The notes under the pieces are model-generated. The model was given only the letters and a program-made list of their open reading frames with translations. It ran no database searches and was not told the origin of the DNA. From NCBI GenBank assembly GCA_964569055.1, contig CAZMSZ010000079.1, positions 1 through 23,908 of the forward strand: a stretch of 23,908 bases of DNA, in the 5' to 3' direction. Each line of letters opens with the position of its first letter. Within the stretch, counting starts at the first letter, position 1. The stretch comes from JAWLGW01 sp964569055 (GTDB lineage Bacteria; Planctomycetota; J058). This document shows, in pieces, positions 1-7,217 of this stretch. A program made the position numbers and the translations under genes.

Positions 1-31
1 GGGAGTGTGCAACCACAGGAGAGCCCCTGCC

Positions 32-1396
32 ATGAAACCGATCGCGTCCCTCGTTCCGGCGGCGCTGGCGGTGCTCCTCGCCGCCGGGGTCTGCTCGGCG
101 CAGGACCTCGAATACCGCATCAGCGGCGCGCACCCCAACCACGGCCCGTTCACCGGCGAGCTCCGCATCGCGCCCGTCCCCGGCGTGCTCAACGGCGTGC
201 AGGTCACGCAGCAGCTCCGGTTCGCCAACGGGCCCGCCGATTCAATGTCGGGCGCCGGCACCGAGCAGGGCGACCGGGTGCTCGCCGCCGTGCGGCCGTC
301 GGGCGGTCTGGTGGGCGGCCTGGGCGGGGCGGTGAGCCTGCCCAACACCTTGCTCGTGATCACGCTCGACCGCGCCGCGGGCACGTGCGACGTGCAGGCC
401 TGGAACTACACGATCTCCTACAGCTACACCGGTCGCCTGGCCGGCGCGGCCACGCCGGTGCCCGGACCCAGCCTGGGCGGGAGCGGCGGCGGGACGGTGG
501 CCGGCCCCAGCCTCGGCGGGAGCGCGCCGATCGGCGGCGGGAGCGGCGCGGCGACGCCGGTCGCCGGGCCGACCCTCGGCGGAGGGAGCGGCGCCGTGGC
601 CGGGCCGAACCTCGGCGCGAGCAGCCCGCTGGGGAGCGGGACCACGCCGATCACGCCCGCGCCGACCCCCGTGGCCGGACCCACCCTCGGCGGGAGCAGC
701 AGCGGCCCCGCGCCGGTCGCCGGGCCGAACCTCGGCGCGAGCAGCCCGCTGGGGAGCGGGACCGCTCCGATCACCCCCGCGCCGACGCCGGTCGCGGGCC
801 CGACCCTCGGCGGGAGCAGCAGCGGCCCCGCTTCGGTCGCCGGACCGAGCCTCGGCGCGAGCGCGCCGCTCGGCGCCGGCCTGCCGACCCCAGTCGCGGG
901 GCCTGCCGTCGGGAGCGCGCCGCTCCCCACGCCCAGCGCGGGCGGCGCGAACGAGGCGGCCGAGGTCGCCCGCGTGCGCGACGCGATCGAGGCCAGCGCC
1001 TCCAGCTTGTGGTACGTGAGCGAGGCCGACTACCCCTACGACTACGTGTTCGCGCCCCGCGCCGCGGCCGCGGCCGACTCGCTCGATTCGTTCCGCGACT
1101 ACCTCGGCGTGTCGGACAGCCGGCCGGCGGAGGAGAGCACGCTCGACGACTTCTTCGGCCACCGGGTGGTGCACCAGCCCGGCGAGACCGCGGTCGAGCA
1201 CGACGACGTGGTCCGCCACCAGGCGCTGAAGCAGGCGATCGAGGCGAACCTGACCGGGATCAAGGTCTACCGGGTGGGCGGCCCGTCCTCGACCCTCTCG
1301 AGCGGCTCGATCCTGGGCACGATCGACGTGTGGGTCGTGGGGCGCGACGCGTTCGGCAACCTCGTCGGGATCCGGACCACGTCGGTCGAGACCTGA
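32..1396 (+). CDS. Secreted Pro/Gly/Ser-repeat protein with C-terminal nuclease A inhibitor (NuiA)-like domain
   Basis: 454 aa from ATG 32, preceded by a GGAG ribosome site about 10 bases upstream; an in-frame ATG at 5 is less likely. Residues 1-23 form a signal peptide (hydrophobic core, probable cut after CSA). Residues 24-145 are an unrecognised beta-rich-looking domain. Residues 145-305 are a low-complexity linker of repeated AGPxLGGS/AGPxLGAS units with PITPAPTPV spacers. Residues 307-454 match the layout of NuiA-type proteins: LWYVSEADYPY near the start, LDDFF, a helix with VRHQALKQAIEANL, then IKVYRVG, IDVWVVG and a terminal GIRTTSVET. NuiA of Anabaena is a small inhibitor that binds the secreted/periplasmic nuclease NucA, and this domain is about full length. 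Inference: an exported inhibitor or adhesin-like module with a NuiA fold. Nuclease inhibition is unproven, and the N-terminal domain is of unknown function. It probably ends at the strong hairpin downstream. Confidence 0.8.
   Translation: MKPIASLVPAALAVLLAAGVCSAQDLEYRISGAHPNHGPFTGELRIAPVPGVLNGVQVTQQLRFANGPADSMSGAGTEQGDRVLAAVRPSGGLVGGLGGAVSLPNTLLVITLDRAAGTCDVQAWNYTISYSYTGRLAGAATPVPGPSLGGSGGGTVAGPSLGGSAPIGGGSGAATPVAGPTLGGGSGAVAGPNLGASSPLGSGTTPITPAPTPVAGPTLGGSSSGPAPVAGPNLGASSPLGSGTAPITPAPTPVAGPTLGGSSSGPASVAGPSLGASAPLGAGLPTPVAGPAVGSAPLPTPSAGGANEAAEVARVRDAIEASASSLWYVSEADYPYDYVFAPRAAAAADSLDSFRDYLGVSDSRPAEESTLDDFFGHRVVHQPGETAVEHDDVVRHQALKQAIEANLTGIKVYRVGGPSSTLSSGSILGTIDVWVVGRDAFGNLVGIRTTSVET
601..900 (+). 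repeat. 120-bp in-frame tandem repeat (about 2.5 copies)
   Basis: Bases 601-720 and 721-840 are near-identical 120-bp units (40 codons each), followed by a diverged partial copy from 841. Each unit encodes AGPNLGASSPLGSG, a PITPAPTPV spacer and AGPTLGGSSSGP. It lies inside the linker of the NuiA-like protein and suggests recent slippage or duplication. Confidence 0.9.
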
Positions 1397-1420
1397 GCCG
1401 ACGACGCGGGCGAAGACCAG

Positions 1421-1450
1421 CGCGGCCGCGGGCGTGAGCCCGCGGCCGCG
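1421..1450 (+). terminator. Perfect 13-bp GC hairpin, terminator-like but without a T run
   Basis: CGCGGCCGCGGGC (1421-1433) is followed by a GTGA loop and its exact reverse complement (1438-1450), 25 bases after the preceding stop codon. The next bases are TGCCGTGTGG, so there is no U tract. The position suits transcription stop or mRNA 3'-end protection, as an L-shaped-type terminator. Termination itself is inference. Confidence 0.6.
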
Positions 1451-1609
1451 TGCCGTGTGGGGGGCCGTCCGGGAGACGCGCCGCGGTGAGCGGCAGCCCG
1501 TTCTCGACTTCCAATCTCCAATTCCCCCGGGGCCTCGCACCGTCGTCCTGGCCCCGGCGGTGCCTCCGCGTAGAATCCGCCCCCCAATCACCACACGAGG
1601 AGAGACACC

Positions 1610-2065
1610 GTGGAGAGGACGCTCATCCTGCTCAAGCCCGACGCCGTGAAGCGCCGCCTGATCGGGCGGATCATCGGGCGGTTCGAGGACAAGGGGCTGC
1701 GGATCGCCGGCATGAAGCTGATGCAGATCAGCCCCGAGCTGGCGGCGAAGCACTACGAGGCGCACCAGGACAAGCCGTTCTACGCGGGCCTGGTCAAGTT
1801 CATGACCAGCGACCCGGTGGTGGCGATGGTCCTCGAGGGGCCGCACGCGGTGACGGTGTGCCGCCAGATGATGGGCGCGACCTTCGGGTTCAAGGCCGAC
1901 GCCGGCACGATCCGCGGCGACTTCGGGATCAGCAACCAGTACAACCTCGTCCACGGCAGCGACGGGCCCGAGGCGGCCGAGCGCGAGATCGGGCTGTTCT
2001 TCCCGGGCGGCGAGGGCCTGCTCGCCTGGTCGACGGCGGACGCCGAGCTCCACGCCTGCGACTGA
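1610..2065 (+). CDS. ndk: Nucleoside diphosphate kinase
   Basis: 151 aa, GTG start with a GAGGAGAG ribosome site 6 bases upstream. Ndk moves the gamma-phosphate from ATP to NDPs through a phosphohistidine and so balances cytoplasmic NTP/dNTP pools. The protein shows the family N-terminus (ERTLILLKPDAV, K9), GTIRGDFG and the active-site segment NLVHGSDGPEAAEREI with H115 as the phospho-accepting histidine. Length is typical for bacterial Ndk. The segment before GTIRGD reads GATFGFKADA instead of the commoner GATNPxxAxP, a family variant rather than a defect. It has its own 213-bp upstream region, and TAGAAT at 1571-1576 is a possible -10 without a clear -35. It is probably monocistronic, since the next gene has a separate upstream region. 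Confidence 0.97.
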   Translation: MERTLILLKPDAVKRRLIGRIIGRFEDKGLRIAGMKLMQISPELAAKHYEAHQDKPFYAGLVKFMTSDPVVAMVLEGPHAVTVCRQMMGATFGFKADAGTIRGDFGISNQYNLVHGSDGPEAAEREIGLFFPGGEGLLAWSTADAELHACD

Positions 2066-2070
2066 GAAGG

Positions 2071-2160
2071 TGCCCCTTGCCTCGAGGCGACTCCTTGCCC
2101 CTGCCCAGCGCACCGCTGTCGCTGTCCAGGAGGCGCTCCCCAGGTGCAGAGGCAAGGGCA
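2071..2160. repeat. Imperfect inverted repeat downstream of ndk
   Basis: TGCCCCTTGCCTC (2071-2083) pairs with GAGGCAAGGGCA (2149-2160) with one extra C in the left arm, enclosing about 65 bases. It fills most of the ndk/rqcH intergenic space. It could be a 3'-end structure of the ndk message or a degenerate intergenic repeat; no gene is seen here. Confidence 0.45.
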
Positions 2161-2198
2161 GGCTGAGACCCGTTACCCCGCAATGACGCGATCCCGCG

Positions 2199-2204
2199 GA
2201 TACT
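2199..2204 (+). promoter_or_regulatory. Possible -10 element for a leaderless rqcH transcript
   Basis: GATACT lies 13 bases before the GTG start and no Shine-Dalgarno sequence is visible. A start of transcription at about 2211 would put the start codon at the 5' end of the mRNA. No clear -35 is seen. Confidence 0.3.
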
Positions 2205-2211
2205 GCTCGCC

Positions 2212-3810
2212 GTGAAGGTGACCGCGGGCGACGTGGCGCGGTGGGTCGCGGAGGCGGAGCCCGCCCTTCGGGGCGGGTTCGTGCACCGTGTGTGGCGGGC
2301 CGAAGAGGGCGCCGGCTGGGTGCTCCTCGTCCGCCACCACGAAGGCGGGGTCCCCGAGGGGCGGCCGCTGCGGCGCGTGGCCCTGGCGGTGGCCCTCGCG
2401 GCGGAGTGGGCCTACGTGGTCGCGGTCCCGCCCGAGGCCACCGGCGCCGACGACAAGCGCGCCAAGAAGGTCTGGGCGCGCGACGCCCACCCGTTCTTGT
2501 CGCTGCTCCGCCGCCACCTCGTCGGCGCGCGGGTCGAAGCGCTCGACGCCGTCGCCGGCGACCGGGTCGTGCTGCTCCGCTGCTCGCGGGGCGCCCCTTC
2601 GGCCGAGGAGCTGGCCCGCGGCGAGGGCGAGGGGCCCCGTCGGCTCGTGCTCGCGGTCGAGCTGATCGGGCGCGCGGGCAACCTGATCCTGGCCCACGAA
2701 GACGACCCGAGCGCGCAGCAGCCGCGGCTGCTCGGGGCGCTCAACGCCGGCCGCGCCCAGCGGCCGCTCGAGGCGGGCGGGCCGTATCGCCTCCCGCCGC
2801 CGCGCGAGGGCGCCGAAGCGGCCCCGCCCGCGGTCCTGGCCGAGGTGGCGCCCGACCCCGAGACGCTCGCGCTGGGGGTCGCCACGTTCGCCGCCCAGCG
2901 GGCGGTCGCCGAGCAGGCCCTCGCCGCCTCCCGCCACCAGGAGCTCCTGCGCGCGGTCCGGCGGGCCATGCAGCGGACCGAGGGGATCCAGCGGAAGCTC
3001 GAGGCCGAGCTCGCGGCGGCGGGCGAGGCGGACGCGGTCGAGCGGCGGGCGGACCTGCTCAAGGCGCACCTCGGCGAGGTCCCGCGGGGGGCGGCCCAGG
3101 TCACGCTGACCGACTACTCGAGCGGCGAGCCGGCGGCGGTCGTGCTCGAGCTCGACCCGCGCAAGACCGCCCAGGAGCAGATGAAGGCGCTCTACAAGAA
3201 GGCGCGCAAGCTGCGCAGCGGCGAGGTGCACGTGCGCATGCGCCAGGGCGAGACCGACGGCCTGGCGGCGGAGCTGCGCGGCTACGAGGAGCGGCTGCTC
3301 GCGACCGACCCCGACGACGAGGCGGCGCTCGAGGCGCTGGCCGAGGTGCTCGTCGCCAGGCAGGTCCTCCCGCGGCCGAAGCCGCCCAAGCAGAAGCAGC
3401 AAGAGAACCAGGGGCCGCGCTCGTATCGGACGCTCGAGGGGCACGAGGTGCTGGTCGGGCGCAGCGACGAGGAGAACGACCGCCTCACCATGCGGATCGC
3501 GCGGGGGAACGACCTGTTCTTCCACGTGCGCGGCTGCCCGGGGTCGCACGTGATCCTGCGGGTCGACCCCAAGCGGCCGCCCAACCACGAGTCGCTGCTC
3601 GACGCGGCCGCCCTGGCGGTGCACTACTCGAAGGCGCGCAACCGCGGCGCGGTCGACGTGAGCTATACGCCGCGCAAGTGGGTCACCAAGCCCAAGGGCG
3701 CCAAGCCGGGCCTGGTCCGGATCAGCAACGAGAAGACGGTGCGCGCGGGCAGCGACCCCGAGCGGCTGGCTCGCCTGCAGGCGACGCTCCGTCGAGAGGA
3801 GGAGGGGTGA
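2212..3810 (+). CDS. rqcH: RqcH/NFACT-family ribosome quality-control protein (Rqc2 homolog)
   Basis: 532 aa. In bacteria RqcH binds 50S subunits blocked by peptidyl-tRNA and recruits alanyl-tRNA to add C-terminal Ala tails that mark stalled nascent chains for proteolysis. The N-terminal NFACT-N domain covers about residues 1-210 and includes the conserved Asp-Arg pair (D117-R118 in AGDRVVLL) that is essential in studied RqcH proteins. Residues about 230-360 are helical/coiled coil. The C-terminal NFACT-R domain (about 400-515) has DRLTMRIARGNDLFFHVRG, PGSHVILR, AVHYSKARN and KPKGAKPGLVRI. The length is slightly short but all domains are present. GTG 2212 is the only sensible start: ATG 2183 is out of frame. 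The stop codon overlaps the ATG of the next gene by one base, so the two are translationally coupled. Older annotations may call it fibronectin-binding (FbpA). Confidence 0.93.
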   Translation: MKVTAGDVARWVAEAEPALRGGFVHRVWRAEEGAGWVLLVRHHEGGVPEGRPLRRVALAVALAAEWAYVVAVPPEATGADDKRAKKVWARDAHPFLSLLRRHLVGARVEALDAVAGDRVVLLRCSRGAPSAEELARGEGEGPRRLVLAVELIGRAGNLILAHEDDPSAQQPRLLGALNAGRAQRPLEAGGPYRLPPPREGAEAAPPAVLAEVAPDPETLALGVATFAAQRAVAEQALAASRHQELLRAVRRAMQRTEGIQRKLEAELAAAGEADAVERRADLLKAHLGEVPRGAAQVTLTDYSSGEPAAVVLELDPRKTAQEQMKALYKKARKLRSGEVHVRMRQGETDGLAAELRGYEERLLATDPDDEAALEALAEVLVARQVLPRPKPPKQKQQENQGPRSYRTLEGHEVLVGRSDEENDRLTMRIARGNDLFFHVRGCPGSHVILRVDPKRPPNHESLLDAAALAVHYSKARNRGAVDVSYTPRKWVTKPKGAKPGLVRISNEKTVRAGSDPERLARLQATLRREEEG

Positions 3811-4727
3811 TGCGACGCGCGAGCTGGCCGGGGGCGCTCCTGCTGGCGGGGCTCGCCGGCTGCGGCAGCACCGACGCCACGTCCGAGCCGGAGGCGCCCG
3901 ACAAGGTCACCGTCTCGCTCCACGGCCCGCCCGAGCAGACGCTCGAGCTGGAGGACTTCGAGTTCGATTGGGAGGACCTGCCGGTCGACGACCGCGGGAA
4001 CAAGAGCGCCTACGAGCTGGCGGTGTGGGTGACCGAGCGCGAGAACGCCGCGCGCCGCTGCCTGCGGGCCGACCCGCCGGCCACCACGCAGGCGATCCGA
4101 CTGCTCGAGGAGGTGCTGCGGCGCGTCCCCGACTCGTCGAAGGTGCGGCTCCTCCTGGCGCAGACCCGCTTCCGCCTGGCGTCGTACTGGTGGCAGGCGA
4201 CCAACGCCATCCACTACGACATGGCCTGGGTCGACTACAAGAACGAGCTCCCGCCCGCCAAGGGGTCGCGCAAGCTGACCGACGAGGAGGTGGTGGAGTT
4301 CATCGCCTCGAGCACGCCCGAGTTCGAGCGCTCGCTCCAGCAGCAGCGCAAGCACGCGCAGGCGGCGCTCGAGCACTACCTGATCTACCGCTCGCAGCGC
4401 CCCGACGACAAGCGGGTGATCGACGCGCTGTGGAAGCTCTACTACTACGTGCAGGACTACGCGCGCTCGCTCCAGGCGCTGGACTACATGCTGGCCGAGA
4501 TGGAGGCGTCCGAGGTCCCCGAGGAGGAGCCGATCCGGCGCGAGTACGAGGCGATCCGCGAGGGGATCGTGCGGTATCTGGCCAAGCGGCGCCTCGCCGG
4601 GCGCCAGACCCCGGCCGAGCCCACCCGCGCCGAGCGCGTGGATCCGGTGTTCCCCTGGTCGCCCGAGGACGACGCGGCGGGCCGCGCGCGGCGCCGTCGG
4701 CTCGGCTCCGTGGACTCGGAGCGCTGA
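3810..4727 (+). CDS. TPR-like lipoprotein of unknown function
   Basis: 305 aa. The start ATG overlaps the rqcH stop (TGATG) and has a strong GAGGAGGAGG ribosome site. The N-terminus MRRASWPGALLLAGLAGC is a lipoprotein signal with a lipobox ending LAGC (Cys18), so the protein should be membrane-anchored. After an acidic spacer (residues 25-65) the rest is alpha-helical with TPR-like helix pairs, such as RLLEEVLRRVPDSSKVRLLLAQ and AALEHYLIYRSQRPDDKRVIDAL. Tyr/Trp-rich stretches (ASYWWQATNAIHYDMAWVDY) suggest a binding groove. The C-tail is basic and Pro-rich. TPR lipoproteins usually scaffold envelope complexes, but no partner can be named. The coupling to rqcH may be only positional. The next gene encodes a second TPR-like envelope protein, so the pair may act together. 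Confidence 0.85.
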   Translation: MRRASWPGALLLAGLAGCGSTDATSEPEAPDKVTVSLHGPPEQTLELEDFEFDWEDLPVDDRGNKSAYELAVWVTERENAARRCLRADPPATTQAIRLLEEVLRRVPDSSKVRLLLAQTRFRLASYWWQATNAIHYDMAWVDYKNELPPAKGSRKLTDEEVVEFIASSTPEFERSLQQQRKHAQAALEHYLIYRSQRPDDKRVIDALWKLYYYVQDYARSLQALDYMLAEMEASEVPEEEPIRREYEAIREGIVRYLAKRRLAGRQTPAEPTRAERVDPVFPWSPEDDAAGRARRRRLGSVDSER

Positions 4728-4760
4728 CTCGGTTCTACTGTTGCCCCGCTGGGCAGCCGA

Positions 4761-4777
4761 GGGTTCGGGCTGAACCC
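4761..4777 (+). other. Small hairpin in the 89-bp gap between the two TPR-like genes
   Basis: GGGTTC, loop GGGCT, GAACCC form a perfect 6-bp stem. No T run follows. It may attenuate or process the message; it is too weak to call a terminator. Confidence 0.4.
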
Positions 4778-4816
4778 GCGTTCGCCCCGGGGCGTCCGGA
4801 CCGGCAGAGGCATGGC

Positions 4817-5431
4817 GTGAACCACAGACTGGCTGCAGGGTGGCCCGCGCGCGCCGCCTTCCTCCTGCTCGCGCTGCTGCTCGGGCCCGGCTGCCTGCTG
4901 GCGCCGCCCGAGGAGGCTAACGGCGTGTTCCGCGTCGGGCTCGAGCAGGCCGAGGCGGGCGACACCGAGGCCGCGATCAAGACGCTGCAGGACGGGGTGT
5001 CGCAGTACCCCACCCACCTGCGCATGCGGTTCGAGCTGGCCCGCCTGCAGTTCGACAGCGGCGAGCTCCACCACGCCAAGGAGCGGGCGGCCATGCTCCG
5101 CGCGGCGGCCTCGGAGGAGAAGGGCAGCCTCGACGAGGCCAAGGCGCAGCGCAGCGAGGCGGGCAAGCACCGCGCGCGCGCGCTCCCGTTCTATCAGGCG
5201 GCGCGCGAGAACCTGCTCTACGTGACCGACCACGAGGACGACGACGCGCAGCTCGGCTGGGCGTTCTACCTGCTGTCCCGGACCCTGATCTTCTTCGAGG
5301 ACTGGGTCGGCGCGCACGACGCGCTCGACCGCGCGATCGAGCACGGCAAGCCCCCCTCGAGCAAGCTGGCGCGGTGGCGCGAGTACCAGGCGGGGCTGCG
5401 CGAGAAGTTCGAGCTGGCCGAGGACCGCTGA
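4817..5431 (+). CDS. Small TPR-like exported or lipoprotein
   Basis: 204 aa, GTG start with AGAGG about 8 bases upstream; the ATG at 4812 is out of frame and runs straight into a stop. The N-terminus (AAFLLLALLLGPGC) is a strong hydrophobic signal with a Cys in a lipobox-like position, although the GPG before the Cys is not a classic lipobox. Residues about 35-75 and 115-185 are helical TPR-like hairpins: FRVGLEQAEAGDTEAAIKTL, YPTHLRMRFELARLQFDSGE, LGWAFYLLSRTLIFFEDW and AHDALDRAIEHG. A Lys/Glu/Ala-rich helix lies between them. It probably works in the envelope with its upstream neighbour. The family is not recognised beyond the fold. Confidence 0.82.
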   Translation: MNHRLAAGWPARAAFLLLALLLGPGCLLAPPEEANGVFRVGLEQAEAGDTEAAIKTLQDGVSQYPTHLRMRFELARLQFDSGELHHAKERAAMLRAAASEEKGSLDEAKAQRSEAGKHRARALPFYQAARENLLYVTDHEDDDAQLGWAFYLLSRTLIFFEDWVGAHDALDRAIEHGKPPSSKLARWREYQAGLREKFELAEDR

Positions 5432-5466
5432 GCCGAGCGTCCCGCGCGCCCGCCCTGGCTCGCCCG

Positions 5467-5488
5467 ACCCGCGCCGCGCGGGTACAAG
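5467..5488 (+). promoter_or_regulatory. Hairpin and -10-like TACAAG before the histidine kinase
   Basis: ACCCGCG, loop CCG, CGCGGGT (5467-5483) form a perfect stem that runs into TACAAG (5483-5488). The start codon GTG 5497 is 14 bases from the first base of TACAAG, and no Shine-Dalgarno is present, which fits a leaderless mRNA. The hairpin may end the upstream transcript. No good -35 is seen. Confidence 0.4.
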
Positions 5489-5496
5489 CGTAGGGC

Positions 5497-7191
5497 GTGC
5501 GGCTCAGGACCAAGTTCCTGTTCCTGTTCCTCGCCTCGGGGCTGTTCCTGCTCCTCGAGGGGCTCGCGGCCGTGTGGAGCCTGCGGGTGGTCGGCCGCGG
5601 CGTCGACGACCTGCAGATCTACACCCAGACCGACGACATCTGCGGCCAGATCAAGACCGAGCTGGCGCAGGTCCCCGACCCCGACGAGCTGGCCCGCCCG
5701 GGCTCGGCGCGTCAGACGCTCCTCCGTCACGCGGACCGCTCGCTGGTCCTGTGCCGCAGCCTCGAGAAGCTGACCGGCAGCCCCAGCTCGTTGGCGGCGA
5801 TCGCGGAGATCAAGAGCGCGGTGCTGAGCTACCGCGAGGTCGGCGGCGCCTACGCGGCGCTGGCCGAGCAGGGGCGCGCCGGCTTCCGCGAGCTCGACCT
5901 CGCGGAGCCCGCCTACGCGCGCCTGGTGCGGGTCCGCGAGGAGGGGCTGATCGAGCCGGTCGGGCACGAGGCGCGCCTCGCGACCAAGGCCGTCGTCGAC
6001 CGGGCCGAGGTGCTGACCTGGGTCACGCTGGGCGGCCTGAGCGTGTCGGTGGTGTTCACGGTGATCGGCGCGGTCCTGCTGGCGCGGGCCACCGCCCACC
6101 CGATCGTCCGGCTCCTGCGGGCCGCGCGCGAGGTCGGGCGCGGCAACCTCGCGACCACCGTCCCGGTGCAGAGCAACGACGAGCTCGGCCAGCTCGGTCA
6201 GGCCTTCAACGAGATGACGCAGCGCCTGCAGGAGGTCTACGACGGCCTCGAGGCCGAGGTGCGCAAGCGGACCGAGGAGCTGCACCTGCGCGAGATGGAC
6301 CTCGAACGCGAGCGGCGGCTGGCCGCGATCGGGCGCCTGGCGGCCGGCGTGGCGCACGAGGTGAGCAACCCGCTGACCGTGATCGCTGGCGCCGCCGAGG
6401 GCCTGCGCGACCGCGCCGAGGACGAGTCGCTCCGCACGCAGCCCGCGTTCGAGGACTTCCCCGACTATCTCGAGACGATCGAGGGCGAGGCGTACCGGCT
6501 CAAGCGTCTGGTGCGACGGCTGCTCGACTTCTCACGCGCCCGCCCGACCGTCATGCACCCGACCGACCTGACCGAGGTGGTCGGCGACGCGGTGTCCCTG
6601 GCGCGGCTCGACCCGCGGGCCAAGGAGCACCCGATCGCCTTCGAGCGGCCGCGGCGCCGCCTGCGGATCCTGGGCGACGCCGACGCCCTCAAGGAGGCCA
6701 CGCTCAACCTGTTGTTCAACGCCCTGGCCGCCGTCGAGCAGGGCGGCGAGGTCGGCGTCCAGCTCGGCGAGGACCCGGGCGGCGAGACGGTGTACGTGGA
6801 GGTGAGCGACACGGGGGTGGGGATCGACCCGCTCGATCAGGACCGGCTGTTCGAGCCGTTCTTCACCACCCGGCGCGAGGGCGAGGGCACTGGCCTGGGC
6901 CTGGCGCTGGTGTACGGCACCGTGGAGCGGCACGGCGGCTGGGTCGTCGTGCGCAGCGAAGGGGTGGGGGCGGGCGCCGCGTTCCGCATGACGCTCCCCC
7001 GGCGCGCGCCGACCCCGCAGACGGCCGACGCGGGCGAGCACCCGGCCGGCGCTCCCGACGCGGCCGAGGCCGGCGAGCCCGACGCGGAGGACCCGACCGG
7101 TGGGGACGAGGAGGGGCCGGACTCCGACGAACACGAGCCCGAGCCGGAGCCCGCGCCAGCCCGGTCGGATGCCAGCCCCGCGGGGCGGTAG
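5497..7191 (+). CDS. Membrane sensor histidine kinase (HAMP-HisKA-HATPase), orphan
   Basis: 564 aa, GTG start. TM1 (about 6-27) and TM2 (about 173-196) flank a 145-residue extracytoplasmic sensor that is mostly helical (four-helix-bundle-like). A HAMP domain (about 197-248) ends in ELGQLGQAFNEMTQRL and is followed by a coiled coil. HisKA has GVAHEVSNPL with phospho-acceptor H287. The ATP-binding part has an N box (NLLFNAL, N408), G1 (DTGVGI), an F box (FEPFFTTR) and G2 (GTGLGLAL). All catalytic motifs are intact and resemble NtrB/ZraS-type kinases. Residues 505-564 form an acidic, Pro-rich disordered tail (Asp/Glu/Ala/Pro), which is unusual for this family. No response regulator is encoded in the window, so its partner lies elsewhere. 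The next gene starts 27 bases downstream and is probably co-transcribed. Confidence 0.96.
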   Translation: MRLRTKFLFLFLASGLFLLLEGLAAVWSLRVVGRGVDDLQIYTQTDDICGQIKTELAQVPDPDELARPGSARQTLLRHADRSLVLCRSLEKLTGSPSSLAAIAEIKSAVLSYREVGGAYAALAEQGRAGFRELDLAEPAYARLVRVREEGLIEPVGHEARLATKAVVDRAEVLTWVTLGGLSVSVVFTVIGAVLLARATAHPIVRLLRAAREVGRGNLATTVPVQSNDELGQLGQAFNEMTQRLQEVYDGLEAEVRKRTEELHLREMDLERERRLAAIGRLAAGVAHEVSNPLTVIAGAAEGLRDRAEDESLRTQPAFEDFPDYLETIEGEAYRLKRLVRRLLDFSRARPTVMHPTDLTEVVGDAVSLARLDPRAKEHPIAFERPRRRLRILGDADALKEATLNLLFNALAAVEQGGEVGVQLGEDPGGETVYVEVSDTGVGIDPLDQDRLFEPFFTTRREGEGTGLGLALVYGTVERHGGWVVVRSEGVGAGAAFRMTLPRRAPTPQTADAGEHPAGAPDAAEAGEPDAEDPTGGDEEGPDSDEHEPEPEPAPARSDASPAGR

Positions 7192-7217
7192 GATCGCGGG
7201 CGGACCAGGAGGTAGTC

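Noticed and set aside
242..2155. Long reverse-strand ORF (637 codons) over the NuiA-like gene and ndk
   Set aside because: Arg/Ala/Gly-rich shadow of high-GC genes; no ribosome site, no motifs, and it crosses two well-supported forward genes.
2212..3810. Fibronectin-binding adhesin
   Set aside because: Older name for this family; no signal peptide, and the NFACT-N Asp-Arg pair and NFACT-R motifs indicate the cytoplasmic RqcH role.
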